DNA of 64,000 nucleotides from Burkholderia sp. Ax-1719 (lineage in GTDB: Bacteria; Pseudomonadota; Gammaproteobacteria; Burkholderiales; Burkholderiaceae), in contig NZ_VWWJ01000023.1 of the NCBI RefSeq assembly GCF_011753055.1, forward strand, positions 62,001 through 126,000. Reading direction: 5' to 3'. How positions within the stretch are numbered: the first letter of the stretch is position 1; each line of letters starts with the position of its first letter. Shown one piece after another: positions 45,857 through 55,123 of the stretch. Position numbers and translations under genes: made by a program. The notes beneath the pieces are model-generated. The model searched no databases, was not told the DNA's origin, and saw nothing but the letters and a program-made list of their open reading frames with translations.

Positions 45857-46831
45857 ATGAACAAAGCGATGTCTCACAATCTCGCCGAGCGTCTTGACGA
45901 CATCGACGCCGTGCCGGCGCCGAATGCCGCGAGCGTGCCCAAAGCGGCTCAAACGCAAGCGCAACCGAAAGCGCAACCCAAAGCCCACGCGGCCGGCGAT
46001 GAAATCGTCGGACTGCCGGGCACGCTGCTCGACGGCTCGTCGCAGGCCGGCACGCAGACGCTCCTGCGCGGCCTCGCCATCCTCGAAGCCGCTGCAGCGG
46101 GCGTGCGCGATCTGCGCTCGTTCGGTGCGGTGCTTGGCACCACGCGCAGCACCACGCACCGGCTGGTGTCGAGCCTCGTGCAGGCGCGTTATCTGCGCCA
46201 GGTGCAGGGCGGTTATCTGCTCGGGCCGAAGCTGATCGAACTCGGCACCATCGCGCTCGAACAGATGCCGCTCACGGCGGTCGCGCGCACGCACCTCGAA
46301 GCACTGGCGAACGCCACGCTCGACACGATTCACCTCGGCGTGCGCGATGGCGACGACGTGCTCTATATCGACAAGATCCCCGGCCAGCGCGGTCTCGAAA
46401 TGCGCTCGCGCGTGGGACACCGCATGCCGCTCGCTTCCACGGGCATCGGCAAGGCGATGATGCTCGACCTCGCGCCGCAGTCCTGGCGCGATCTGTTCGA
46501 GGCGTCGCGGCGCACGCTGGCGGCCGTGAGTTTCCGCCCCGATCACAGCCTCGACCCCGATACCTTCCTCAAGCGCATGGCCACCTATTCGGCGGGCGGT
46601 TATACGTTCGATCTTGAGGAAAACGAAATTTCGATCCGTTGCGTGGCGGCGCCCGTGCGCGACGCTTCGGGGGCGATCGTCGCGGCGCTGTCGGTGGCGA
46701 GCACGATTCCCTACATGCCGCTCGAACGCATGGATGAGCTGATTCCGGTCGTGCAGCGCGAGGCGCGCGCGATTTCGCAGGAACTCGGCTGGCGCGCGCC
46801 GCAGCCCACCACGCGCAGGATTCGCCGATGA
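45857..46831 (+). CDS. IclR-family transcriptional regulator
   Basis: 324-residue regulator with a 60-residue Ala/Lys/Gln-rich N-terminus, a winged HTH (about 70-130; LLRGLAILEAAAAGVRDLRS, then TTRSTTHRLVSSLVQARYL) and an IclR effector domain (about 145-310; GIGKAMMLDL, IRCVAAPVRDASGAIVAAL). MNKAMSHNL is the chosen start; ATGs further upstream (such as 45791) keep the frame open but are Arg-rich. Its stop overlaps the dgoK ATG by 4 bp, so it is part of the sugar operon and probably its regulator. Confidence 0.92.
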   Translation: MNKAMSHNLAERLDDIDAVPAPNAASVPKAAQTQAQPKAQPKAHAAGDEIVGLPGTLLDGSSQAGTQTLLRGLAILEAAAAGVRDLRSFGAVLGTTRSTTHRLVSSLVQARYLRQVQGGYLLGPKLIELGTIALEQMPLTAVARTHLEALANATLDTIHLGVRDGDDVLYIDKIPGQRGLEMRSRVGHRMPLASTGIGKAMMLDLAPQSWRDLFEASRRTLAAVSFRPDHSLDPDTFLKRMATYSAGGYTFDLEENEISIRCVAAPVRDASGAIVAALSVASTIPYMPLERMDELIPVVQREARAISQELGWRAPQPTTRRIRR

Positions 46832-47829
46832 CCGGCCGCACGACTGAACACACTATGGAACACGGCAAGCACGAAGGCGCAGCGCTGATCGCGCTCGACT
46901 GGGGCACGACGTCGCTGCGCGCGTACCTCTTCGACGCGGCGGGCAACGTGCTCGACACGCGCGTCTCGACGGCGGGCATCATGAATCTGCCCGTGCCGGC
47001 CGAAGAGGGCGGTTTCGACGCCGCTTTCGAGGAAGCCTGTGGCGTGTGGCTTGCGCAGGCGTCGTCGTTACCCGTGCTGGCGGCGGGGATGGTCGGCAGT
47101 GCGCAGGGCTGGGTGCAGGCGCCTTATGTCGAGACCCCCGCGGGTGAAGACGCGCTCGTGACCGGCATCGTCAAGGTGCGAACCCAAAACGGCGCGCAGA
47201 TCGCCGTCGTGCCCGGCGTGCTCGAACCGGGCGCGCTGCCGAACGTGATGCGCGGCGAAGAAACGCAGATTTTCGGCGCACTGAGCGGCAAGACGTCACA
47301 GGACACCGCGCTGATCGGCCTGCCGGGCACGCACGCCAAATGGGCGGTCGTGGAAGGCGCACGCATCGCGCGCTTTTACACCTTCATGACGGGCGAGGTC
47401 TACGCCGCGCTCAAGGCGCACACGATCCTCGGCCGCACCATGAAGCTGCCCGCCGCGCCCGACACCGCCGCGTTCCTGCGCGGCGTGACGGTGGCGCGCG
47501 AACACGGCAGCGCGGGCCTGCTCGCCACTGCGTTCAGCACGCGCACGCTGGGCCTCACCGATCAACTGGCCGCCGACGAACAACCCGACTATCTCTCCGG
47601 TCTCGTGATCGGCCATGAACTGGCCGGGCTGGAAGCGGTGCTGGCGCGCCGCGACGTGGCGCTCGCGGGCTGCGCGCCGCAACTGATTGGCGCCGATGCC
47701 TTGTGCGAGCGCTATCGGCTGGCGCTGGCGCAGTTTGGCTGCACCGGCGCGCAGATCGTGCGCGATGCGACCGAGCGCGGCCTCTGGCGCATCGCGGTGC
47801 GCGCGGGCCTCGTCAACGCCGTGGTCTGA
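46828..47829 (+). CDS. dgoK: 2-dehydro-3-deoxygalactonokinase
   Basis: Phosphorylates 2-keto-3-deoxygalactonate with ATP, giving the substrate of DgoA. The 333-residue DgoK-family protein has the phosphate-binding LIALDWGTTSLRAYLF near the N-terminus, GEETQIFGAL in the middle and GLPGTHAKWAVVE as the second conserved block. The start overlaps the IclR stop (ATGA); METs at residue 10 are alternatives. It precedes dgoA by 46 bp, the usual dgoK-dgoA pair. Confidence 0.94.
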   Translation: MTGRTTEHTMEHGKHEGAALIALDWGTTSLRAYLFDAAGNVLDTRVSTAGIMNLPVPAEEGGFDAAFEEACGVWLAQASSLPVLAAGMVGSAQGWVQAPYVETPAGEDALVTGIVKVRTQNGAQIAVVPGVLEPGALPNVMRGEETQIFGALSGKTSQDTALIGLPGTHAKWAVVEGARIARFYTFMTGEVYAALKAHTILGRTMKLPAAPDTAAFLRGVTVAREHGSAGLLATAFSTRTLGLTDQLAADEQPDYLSGLVIGHELAGLEAVLARRDVALAGCAPQLIGADALCERYRLALAQFGCTGAQIVRDATERGLWRIAVRAGLVNAVV

Positions 47830-47875
47830 CAACGCCCGCACCCGTACACGCTCACGCTCATAACAGGACACGCAC

Positions 47876-48562
47876 ATGCAACCCGAACTGAACCTGCCCG
47901 CTCCGTACACGCCTCACGCCGGCTTCGTCGCCGCGTTTGCCGCGTGCCGGATGGTCGCGATCGTGCGTGGCATCAAGCCCGCCGAAGCCGCCGAACATGG
48001 CCGCGCGATCTATGAGGCGGGCTTCCGGATCATCGAAGTGCCGCTCAATTCGCCGTCGCCGCTGGAGAGCATCGCGGCGCTGCGCGCGACGTTGCCCGCC
48101 GACGCGCTGATCGGCGCGGGCACCGTGCTCTCGACCGAGCGCGTGCGCGACGTGAAAGCCGCGGGCGGCGAACTGATCGTGATGCCTCATGCGGATACCG
48201 AAGTGATCCTCGCCGCCAAGCTGCAAGGTCTCGCCTGCGTGCCGGGCGTCGCCACGCCGACGGAAGCGTTCGCCGCGCTCAAGTGCGGCGCGGACGGTCT
48301 CAAGATGTTCCCCGCCGAACAGCTTGGCCCGGAGGTGACGAAGGCCTGGCGCGCCGTGATTCCGGCCGTCGTGCCGCTCTTGCCGGTGGGCGGCGTGAAG
48401 CCCGACAACATGGGGCCGCAACTGGCCGCGGGCGCGAGCGGCTTTGGCCTCGGATCGGCGCTCTACAAGCCGGGCCAGGACGTGGCGGCGACGCGCGCCA
48501 ATGCGCTCGCGTTTATCGCGGGCTGGAGTGAAACGGCGCGCGCCCACGGAGCCAAAGCGTGA
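47876..48562 (+). CDS. dgoA: 2-dehydro-3-deoxy-6-phosphogalactonate aldolase
   Basis: Class I aldolase that splits KDPGal into pyruvate and glyceraldehyde-3-phosphate. The 228-residue KDPG/KDPGal-family protein has the catalytic Glu in MVAIVRGIKPAEAAEHG-proximal IIEVPLNSP, the phosphate site VGGVKPDN and the Schiff-base Lys in GADGLKMFPAEQ. The KMFPAE context and dgoK partner favour KDPGal over KDPG. The stop overlaps the GTG start of the next gene. Confidence 0.93.
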   Translation: MQPELNLPAPYTPHAGFVAAFAACRMVAIVRGIKPAEAAEHGRAIYEAGFRIIEVPLNSPSPLESIAALRATLPADALIGAGTVLSTERVRDVKAAGGELIVMPHADTEVILAAKLQGLACVPGVATPTEAFAALKCGADGLKMFPAEQLGPEVTKAWRAVIPAVVPLLPVGGVKPDNMGPQLAAGASGFGLGSALYKPGQDVAATRANALAFIAGWSETARAHGAKA

Positions 48563-49335
48563 ATCGCCTGACGGGCAAGGTCGCACTCGTGACCGGCGCG
48601 GGACGCGGCATCGGCGCGGCGATTGCGCGCGCGTTCGCCGCTGAGGGCGCGGCGGTCGTGCTCGCGGAACTCGATATCGCCACGGCCCAAGGGACGGCGC
48701 GCGAGATCGCGGAAGCAAGCGGCGCGCGCGTGCTCGCCGTGCAGACCGACGTGACGCAATCCGCTTCGGTGCAGGCCGCCGTGAGCGAAGCGCAGGAGGC
48801 GTTCGGCCCTGTCGATGTGCTCGTGAACAACGCCGGCATCAACGTTTTCGCCGATCCGCTCACGATGACCGACGACGACTGGCGGCGCTGCTTCGCCGTC
48901 GATCTGGACGGCGTGTGGAACGGCTGTCGCGCGGTGCTGCCGGGTATGGTCGAACGGCGCGCGGGCAGCATCATCAACATCGCCTCGACACACGCGTTCC
49001 AGATCATTCCGGGCTGCTTCCCGTATCCGGTGGCGAAGCACGGTGTGATCGGCCTTACGCGGGCGCTGGGCATCGAATACGCGCCGAGGAACGTGCGCGT
49101 GAACGCCATCGCGCCGGGCTACATCGAAACGCAGCTCACGCACGACTGGTGGAACGCTCAGCCCGACCCCGAAGCGGCGCGCCGCGCCACCCTCGAATTG
49201 CCGCCGATGAAGCGCATCGGCAAGCCGGAGGAAGTGGCGATGACAGCCGTGTTCCTCGCCTCGGACGAAGCGCCGTTCATCAACGCGAGCTGTATCACCA
49301 TCGATGGCGGCCGCACGGCGCTGCATCACGAATAA
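48559..49335 (+). CDS. SDR-family oxidoreductase (GTG start)
   Basis: 258-residue classical short-chain dehydrogenase. Cofactor motif TGAGRGIG (12-19), NNAG (90-93), catalytic S143, Y156 and K160 (YPVAK). GTG overlaps the dgoA stop (GTGA), so translation is coupled. Substrate is uncertain; position between dgoA and the ABC importer suggests a sugar, sugar acid or deoxy-sugar. Relatives in such clusters act on L-fucose, L-rhamnose or keto-deoxy acids. The downstream 185-bp gap is A- and CAGCA-rich and ends with the araF ribosome binding site. Confidence 0.9.
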   Translation: MNRLTGKVALVTGAGRGIGAAIARAFAAEGAAVVLAELDIATAQGTAREIAEASGARVLAVQTDVTQSASVQAAVSEAQEAFGPVDVLVNNAGINVFADPLTMTDDDWRRCFAVDLDGVWNGCRAVLPGMVERRAGSIINIASTHAFQIIPGCFPYPVAKHGVIGLTRALGIEYAPRNVRVNAIAPGYIETQLTHDWWNAQPDPEAARRATLELPPMKRIGKPEEVAMTAVFLASDEAPFINASCITIDGGRTALHHE

Positions 49336-49520
49336 ACGCAGCACCGCAGTATCGAAGTAAAAACAGCAGCAAAAAAAGCAGTACTAAAAAGCAGCACGAA
49401 GGCAATACAAGGTAGCAAGACATCGCATCACTTTCGCCGCGGCGCTGGCCGCGCGCGGGCGAAGGCAGAACAAGCGGCCGTTACCCTTCCCGTGACTGAA
49501 GAAGACAGGAGACTGACACC

Positions 49521-50522
49521 ATGCAACGCAGGATTTTCCTCACGCTGATCGCCGCCGCGACAACCGCAGTGCTCGTCCAGGCGCCCGTCGCGCAAGCCGC
49601 CGATCCGGTGAAGATCGGCTTTCTCGTCAAGCAGCCCGAAGAACCGTGGTTCCAGGACGAATGGAAGTTCGCCGAAGCCGCCGCGAAGGAAAAGGGCTTC
49701 ACGCTGGTGAAGATCGGTGCGCCGTCGGGCGAGAAGGTGATGAGCGCGATCGACAACCTGGCCGCGCAAAAGGCGCAGGGCTTCATCATCTGCACGCCTG
49801 ACGTCAAGCTCGGGCCGGGCATCGTTGCCAAGGCCAAGGCCGACAACCTCAAGATGATGACGGTGGACGACCGCCTCGTCGACGGTGCGGGCAAGCCGAT
49901 CGAGTCAGTGCCGCACATGGGCATCTCGGCGTACAACATCGGCAAGCAGGTGGGTGACGGCATCGCCGCCGAAATCAAGAAGCGCGGCTGGGACATGAAG
50001 GACGTCGGCGCGATCGACGTGACCTACGAACAGCTGCCGACGGCGCATGACCGCACCAGCGGCGCGACCGACGCGCTGGTGGCCGCTGGCTTCCCGAAGG
50101 CGAACATCATCGCCGCGCCGCAAGCCAAGACCGACACGGAAAACGCCTTCAACGCCGCCAACATCGCGCTGACCAAGAACCCGCAGTTCAAGCACTGGGT
50201 CGCCTACGGTCTGAACGACGAAGCCGTGCTCGGCGCGGTGCGCGCAGCGGAAGGCCGCGGCTTCAAGGCCGACAACATGATCGGTATCGGCATCGGCGGG
50301 TCGGATTCGGCGCTCAACGAGTTCAAGAAGCCGAACCCGACGGGCTTCTACGGCACCGTCATCATCAGCCCGAAGCGCCACGGCGAAGAGACCTCGGACC
50401 TGATGTACGCCTGGATCACGCAAGGCAAGGAACCGCCGAAGCTCACGCTGACGACGGGCATGCTGGCCACGCGCGACAACGTGGAAAGCGTGCGCCAGCA
50501 GATGGGTCTCGCTTCGAAGTAA
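49521..50522 (+). CDS. araF: Sugar ABC transporter substrate-binding protein, AraF-like
   Basis: Periplasmic binding protein for L-arabinose-type sugars. The 333-residue precursor has a signal peptide cleaved after about residue 26 (VAQA-A). The mature N-terminus (VKIGFLVKQPEEPWFQDEWK) and later blocks (GFIICTPDVKLG, GFKADNMIGIGIGGSD, GFYGTVIISP) match E. coli AraF closely. AraF binds L-arabinose and D-galactose, both compatible with the dgo genes here. AGGAG lies upstream of the ATG. A strong stem-loop follows before araG. Confidence 0.93.
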   Translation: MQRRIFLTLIAAATTAVLVQAPVAQAADPVKIGFLVKQPEEPWFQDEWKFAEAAAKEKGFTLVKIGAPSGEKVMSAIDNLAAQKAQGFIICTPDVKLGPGIVAKAKADNLKMMTVDDRLVDGAGKPIESVPHMGISAYNIGKQVGDGIAAEIKKRGWDMKDVGAIDVTYEQLPTAHDRTSGATDALVAAGFPKANIIAAPQAKTDTENAFNAANIALTKNPQFKHWVAYGLNDEAVLGAVRAAEGRGFKADNMIGIGIGGSDSALNEFKKPNPTGFYGTVIISPKRHGEETSDLMYAWITQGKEPPKLTLTTGMLATRDNVESVRQQMGLASK

Positions 50523-50555
50523 GCGCTGGATAGAGGTTGTTTAGGGTGTTTCCCG

Positions 50556-50588
50556 CTGCGGCGCGCTCCGGATGAGCGTGTCGCAGCG
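50556..50588 (+). other. Intercistronic stem-loop between araF and araG
   Basis: GCTGCGGCGCGCTC (50556-50569) pairs over 14 bp with GAGCGTGTCGCAGC (50575-50588), two pairs being G-U, around a 5-nt loop. No T-run follows. Such hairpins after binding-protein genes usually protect the upstream mRNA, so that the binding protein is made in excess over the ATPase and permease. Confidence 0.7.
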
Positions 50589-50609
50589 ATCGAATGAGAG
50601 GAAACCGAA

Positions 50610-52121
50610 GTGTCAGCGACACTGCGTTTTGACAATATCGGCAAAGTATTCCCGGGCGTGCGCGCGCTAGACGGCGTGTCGTTCGACGTGAACGCCGGCG
50701 AAGTGCATGGCCTGATGGGCGAGAACGGCGCGGGCAAATCGACGCTGCTGAAGATTCTGGGCGGCGAATATCAGCCGGATTCGGGCCGCATCCTGATGGA
50801 CGGCAACGAAGTGAAGTTCGCCGACGCGGCGGCTTCGATCGGCTCCGGCATCGCGGTGATTCACCAGGAACTGCAGTACGTGCCCGATCTCACCGTGGCG
50901 GAAAACCTGCTGCTCGGCGCGCTGCCCAATGCGCTCGGCTGGGTGAAGCGCGGCGAGGCGCGCCAGTTCGTGCGCGAACGGCTGGCGGCGATGGGCGTGG
51001 ATCTCGATCCGGCCGCGAAGCTGCGCAAGCTCTCCATCGCGCAACGCCAGATGGTGGAAATCTGCAAGGCGCTGCTGCGCAATGCGCGCGTGATTGCGCT
51101 GGATGAGCCCACCAGCTCGCTCTCGCACCGCGAGACCGAAGTGCTGTTCAAGCTCGTGCGCGAACTGCGTGCGGATAACCGTGCGCTTATCTATATCTCG
51201 CACCGCATGGACGAGATCTACGAGCTGTGCAACGCCTGCACGATCTTCCGCGACGGCCGCAAGGTGGCCTCGCACGAGAAGCTCGAAGAGGTGAAGCGCG
51301 AAACGCTCGTCCACGAAATGGTGGGCCGCGAGATCAGCGACATCTACAACTACACGCCGCGCGAGCATGGCAACGTGCGTTTCGCGGTGCGGGGCGTCGA
51401 AGGTCATCCTCTGTCTGAGGCGGCCAGCTTCGAGGTGAAGGCGGGCGAGATCGTCGGTTTCTTTGGCCTTGTGGGCGCGGGCCGCAGCGAACTGATGCAG
51501 CTCATCTACGGCACGCACAAGCGCCGCGCCGGCGAGATCGAACTCGACGGCAAGACGATCCGCGTGAAGAGCGCGAGCGACGCGATCCGTCACGGCATCG
51601 TGTTGTGCCCGGAAGACCGCAAGGAGCAGGGCATCGTGGCGATGGCGACGGTTTCGGAGAACATCAACATCAGTTGCCGCCGCCATTTCTTGCGCGCGGG
51701 CATGTTCCTCGACCGCAAGAAGGAAGCGGAAACCGCGGATCGCTTCATCAAGCTGCTGAAGATCAAGACGCCGAGCCGCCGCCAGAAAATCCGCTTTCTG
51801 TCAGGCGGCAACCAGCAGAAAGCGATTCTGTCGCGCTGGCTCGCCGAACCGGATCTGAAAGTCGTGATTCTCGACGAACCGACGCGCGGCATCGACGTCG
51901 GCGCGAAGCATGAAATCTACAACGTGATCTACCAGCTTGCCGAACGCGGCTGCGCGATCGTGATGGTGTCGTCGGAGTTGCCGGAAGTGCTCGGTGTGTC
52001 GGATCGCATCGTGGTGATGCGCGAAGGCCGCATTTCGGGCGAGTTGCCGCGCAGCGCGGCGAGCGAACACACGGTGCTTGACCTGGCGTTGCCCAAGCGC
52101 ACGCAGGCCAAGGCCGCATGA
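50610..52121 (+). CDS. araG: Sugar ABC transporter ATP-binding protein, AraG-like
   Basis: 503-residue double ABC ATPase that energises sugar import. First module: Walker A GENGAGKST (37-45), signature LSIAQRQM, Walker B VIALDEPTSSLS. Second module: degenerate Walker A (GLVGAGRSELMQ), LSGGNQQK and VVILDEPTRGIDVG. Such asymmetry is normal for the AraG/MglA/RbsA family. It starts with GTG preceded by GAGAGGAAACC. The araH frame overlaps its stop. Confidence 0.95.
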   Translation: MSATLRFDNIGKVFPGVRALDGVSFDVNAGEVHGLMGENGAGKSTLLKILGGEYQPDSGRILMDGNEVKFADAAASIGSGIAVIHQELQYVPDLTVAENLLLGALPNALGWVKRGEARQFVRERLAAMGVDLDPAAKLRKLSIAQRQMVEICKALLRNARVIALDEPTSSLSHRETEVLFKLVRELRADNRALIYISHRMDEIYELCNACTIFRDGRKVASHEKLEEVKRETLVHEMVGREISDIYNYTPREHGNVRFAVRGVEGHPLSEAASFEVKAGEIVGFFGLVGAGRSELMQLIYGTHKRRAGEIELDGKTIRVKSASDAIRHGIVLCPEDRKEQGIVAMATVSENINISCRRHFLRAGMFLDRKKEAETADRFIKLLKIKTPSRRQKIRFLSGGNQQKAILSRWLAEPDLKVVILDEPTRGIDVGAKHEIYNVIYQLAERGCAIVMVSSELPEVLGVSDRIVVMREGRISGELPRSAASEHTVLDLALPKRTQAKAA

Positions 52122-52144
52122 GTGGACGGGGAGGAGTGACTGAA

Positions 52145-53161
52145 ATGCAAGCAAGAGAAAACCTGGCGGCTGAAACTGCCAAGAGCGTGGCGGACGCGCT
52201 AATTCCTAGTCCCAACGACAAGCAGAAGTGGTGGCAGCAGATCACCGAATACAGCCTGATCGTGATTTTCGCGGTCATGTTTATCGTGATGTCGCTGACC
52301 GTCGATCACTTCTTCTCGATCGAGAACATGCTGGGCCTCGCGCTGTCGGTCTCGCAGATCGGCATGGTGGCCTGCACGATGATGTTCTGCCTCGCCTCGC
52401 GCGACTTCGACTTGTCCGTCGGCTCGACGGTGGCGTTCGCGGGCGTGCTCTGCGCGATGGTGCTCAACGCGACCGGCAACACGTTTATCGCCATCGTCGC
52501 GGCAGTGGCGGCGGGCGCGGCGATTGGCTTCGTGAATGGCGCGGTGATCGCGTATCTGCGCATCAATGCGCTGATCACCACGCTCGCGACGATGGAAATT
52601 GTGCGCGGTCTGGGCTTTATCGTGTCGCATGGTCAGGCCGTGGGCGTGTCGTCGGATACGTTCATTGCGATGGGCACGGTGGCGTTCTTCGGCGTGCAGT
52701 TGCCGATCTGGGTGACGCTGTTCTGCTTTATCGCCTTCGGCGTGATGCTCAATCAGACGGTGTATGGGCGCAATACGCTGGCGATCGGCGGCAATCCGGA
52801 AGCGTCGCGTCTGGCCGGTATCAAGGTCGAACGCACGCGCGTGTGGATCTTCCTGATCCAGGGCGCGGTGACGGCGCTCGCGGGCGTGATTCTCGCGGCG
52901 CGTATCACGTCGGGTCAGCCGAATGCGGCGGAAGGCTTCGAGCTGAACGTGATTTCGGCGTGCGTGCTGGGCGGCGTGTCGCTGCTGGGCGGCCGCGCGA
53001 CGATCTCGGGCGTGGTGATCGGCGTGCTGATCATGGGCACGGTCGAGAACGTCATGAACCTGCTCAATATCGATGCGTTCTATCAGTACCTCGTGCGCGG
53101 TGCGATCCTGCTCGCGGCGGTGCTGCTCGACCAGTTGAAGAACCGCGGCGCGCGCGATTAA
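52145..53161 (+). CDS. araH: Sugar ABC transporter permease, AraH-like
   Basis: 338-residue inner-membrane permease (BPD_transp_2) with about 8-10 hydrophobic segments; contains SRDFDLSVGSTVAFAGV, GFVNGAVIAYLRINALITTLATM and the EAA-like GGNPEASRLAGIKVERT. The ATG at 52145 is preferred because GGGGAGGAG lies 8 nt upstream; the ATG at 52118 overlaps the araG stop and is also possible. It completes the AraFGH importer. The next dehydrogenase gene begins 19 bp downstream. Confidence 0.94.
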   Translation: MQARENLAAETAKSVADALIPSPNDKQKWWQQITEYSLIVIFAVMFIVMSLTVDHFFSIENMLGLALSVSQIGMVACTMMFCLASRDFDLSVGSTVAFAGVLCAMVLNATGNTFIAIVAAVAAGAAIGFVNGAVIAYLRINALITTLATMEIVRGLGFIVSHGQAVGVSSDTFIAMGTVAFFGVQLPIWVTLFCFIAFGVMLNQTVYGRNTLAIGGNPEASRLAGIKVERTRVWIFLIQGAVTALAGVILAARITSGQPNAAEGFELNVISACVLGGVSLLGGRATISGVVIGVLIMGTVENVMNLLNIDAFYQYLVRGAILLAAVLLDQLKNRGARD

Positions 53162-53180
53162 AACCATCGGGAGGGTTCAG

Positions 53181-53981
53181 ATGTCGTCTCCGGCCAACGC
53201 CAGCGCGCATCACGCGCATGAAAGCTACGCGCGCTATCCGAGCCTCAAGGATCGCGTCGTCCTGATTACGGGCGGCGCGACCGGCATCGGCGCGTCGTTC
53301 GTCGAGCACTTCGCCGCGCAGGGAGCGCGCGTGGCGTTCTTCGATATCGACGCAACAGCGGGCGAAGCGCTCGCCGATGAACTCGGCGATTCGCTTCATA
53401 AGCCTTTGTTCGCAACAGTCGATCTCACCGATATCGCTGCATTGCGCGCCGCCATCGCCGATGTAAAGGCGGCGCTCGGCCCCATCGAAGTGCTGGTGAA
53501 CAACGCCGCGAACGACAAGCGCCACACGCTCGCGGACGTCACGCCCGAGTTCTTCGATGCGGGTATCGCCGTGAACGTGCGTCATCAATTGTTCGCGGCG
53601 CAGGCGGTGGCCGAAGACATGAAGGCCGCGAAAAAAGGCTCGATCATCAACCTCGGCTCGATTAGCTGGATGCTCAAGAACAGCGACTACCCGGTCTATG
53701 TGATGAGCAAATCGGCGGTGCAGGGTTTGACGCGCGGACTCGCGAAGGACCTCGGCCAGTTCGGCATCCGCGTGAATTCGCTGGTGCCGGGCTGGGTGAT
53801 GACCGAGAAGCAGCGCCGCCTGTGGCTCACCGACGAAGGGCGCGAAAACATCAAGCGCGGCCAGTGCATCGACGCCGAACTGCTGCCCGAGGACCTCGCG
53901 CGCATGGCGCTATTCCTCGCCGCCGACGACAGCCGCATGATCACCTCGCAGGACATTGTCGTGGACGGAGGCTGGGCATGA
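53181..53981 (+). CDS. SDR sugar 1-dehydrogenase (D-galactose / L-arabinose type)
   Basis: 266-residue short-chain dehydrogenase: cofactor motif TGGATGIG (30-37), FFDID with an acidic residue that favours NAD (53-57), NNAA (107-110), and catalytic Ser (GSISW, 159-163), Y173 and K177. The blocks SDYPVYVMSKSAVQGLTRGL and VNSLVPGWVMTEKQ resemble rhizobial galactose dehydrogenase as I recall it. It would oxidise galactose or arabinose to the lactone. The SMP-30 lactonase gene overlaps its stop by 4 bp, which fits the next step. Confidence 0.9.
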   Translation: MSSPANASAHHAHESYARYPSLKDRVVLITGGATGIGASFVEHFAAQGARVAFFDIDATAGEALADELGDSLHKPLFATVDLTDIAALRAAIADVKAALGPIEVLVNNAANDKRHTLADVTPEFFDAGIAVNVRHQLFAAQAVAEDMKAAKKGSIINLGSISWMLKNSDYPVYVMSKSAVQGLTRGLAKDLGQFGIRVNSLVPGWVMTEKQRRLWLTDEGRENIKRGQCIDAELLPEDLARMALFLAADDSRMITSQDIVVDGGWA

Positions 53982-54883
53982 GCGCGCCGCCGGACGACGT
54001 CGCCGAACTGCTGATCCACGCGAAGAACACGCTGGGCGAAGGCGCAACGTGGTGCTCGCGCAGCGCCCGGCTCTACTGGACCGATATCGAAGGCGCGAGT
54101 CTTTCGCGCTACGACAGCGCCGACGGTTCGCACCGCACCTGGCCGATGCCCGAGCGCCTGGCGTGCTTCGCGCTCTGCGAAGACCCCAATCGCATCCTGA
54201 TCGGGCTGGCGTCGCGCCTGGCGTTTTTCGATCTTGAGACGGGCGAGATCATGCCCATCGTCGATGTCGAACCGGATCTGCCCACGCGTCTGAACGATGG
54301 GCGCTGCGATCGTCAGGGGCGTTTCGTGTTCGGCACCAAGTATGAGCTGAAGCCGTTCGAGAAGATCGGCGGGTTTTATCGGCTCAATCACGACCTCACG
54401 CTCGAAAAGCTGCCGCTGCCGGTCGCGGCAATCTCGAACAGCATCGCATTCAGCCCGGACGGCGCGACCATGTATTACGCCGATTCGCTCACGCGCGAGA
54501 TTCGCGCCTGCGACTACGGCGCGGATGGAACGATTGCAAACGATCGTCTGTTCGTGCGCGTGCCGGATCACGAAGGCGAGCCCGATGGTTCGACCGTCGA
54601 TAGCGAAGGCGGCCTCTGGAACGCGCAATGGGGCGGCGAATGTGTCGTGCGTTATAGCCCGGAAGGTAAGGAAACCGAGCGTGTAAAGATTCCCACGGCG
54701 CAGCCAAGCTGCGTTACGCTCGGCGGAGCGCGGCTTACAGCGCTGTATGTCACGAGTGCGCGCGACGGTCTGGATGACGAAGCGCTCGTGCGCGAACCCC
54801 ACGCCGGCGGCGTTTTTGTGGCCCAGACGGGGCGCGTGGGGCTTGCGGAACCGCTGTTCCAGGGCAAACCGCAGTCGCATTGA
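53978..54883 (+). CDS. SMP-30/gluconolactonase family sugar lactonase
   Basis: 301-residue six-bladed beta-propeller of the SMP-30/regucalcin/AraB family. Metal-site residues are in NTLGEGATW (Glu), RLNDGRCDRQGRFVFG (Asn/Asp), SNSIAFSPDG (Asn) and PDGSTVDSEGGLWNAQWGG (Asp). It would open the galactono- or arabinono-lactone made by the preceding dehydrogenase; start and stop overlap (ATGA). No aldonate dehydratase follows. The 240 bp to the epimerase gene show nothing firm; GGTAAC-GTT-GTTGCC near 54935 is a weak palindrome. Confidence 0.92.
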   Translation: MSAPPDDVAELLIHAKNTLGEGATWCSRSARLYWTDIEGASLSRYDSADGSHRTWPMPERLACFALCEDPNRILIGLASRLAFFDLETGEIMPIVDVEPDLPTRLNDGRCDRQGRFVFGTKYELKPFEKIGGFYRLNHDLTLEKLPLPVAAISNSIAFSPDGATMYYADSLTREIRACDYGADGTIANDRLFVRVPDHEGEPDGSTVDSEGGLWNAQWGGECVVRYSPEGKETERVKIPTAQPSCVTLGGARLTALYVTSARDGLDDEALVREPHAGGVFVAQTGRVGLAEPLFQGKPQSH

Positions 54884-55123
54884 AGCGTTGCCGAACCGGC
54901 GCGTTTCACGCGTCGTCGATGCTGGTTTGCAGCGGTAACGTTGTTGCCGGGCAACAGTCGATTAGCAGTACGTTCAGTTTTGCCAGTACGAATAGAAGGG
55001 CGAACATAAGATGCGGCTGCAAGACCACGCGGATCGCATATGATGCGGCGCGCGTGAGCGGCAAGCCGCCCGTGCGCCGCCTGTCATGGGCGGCAATCAT
55101 CTCTGCCTCTCGAGGAGCCGCTC

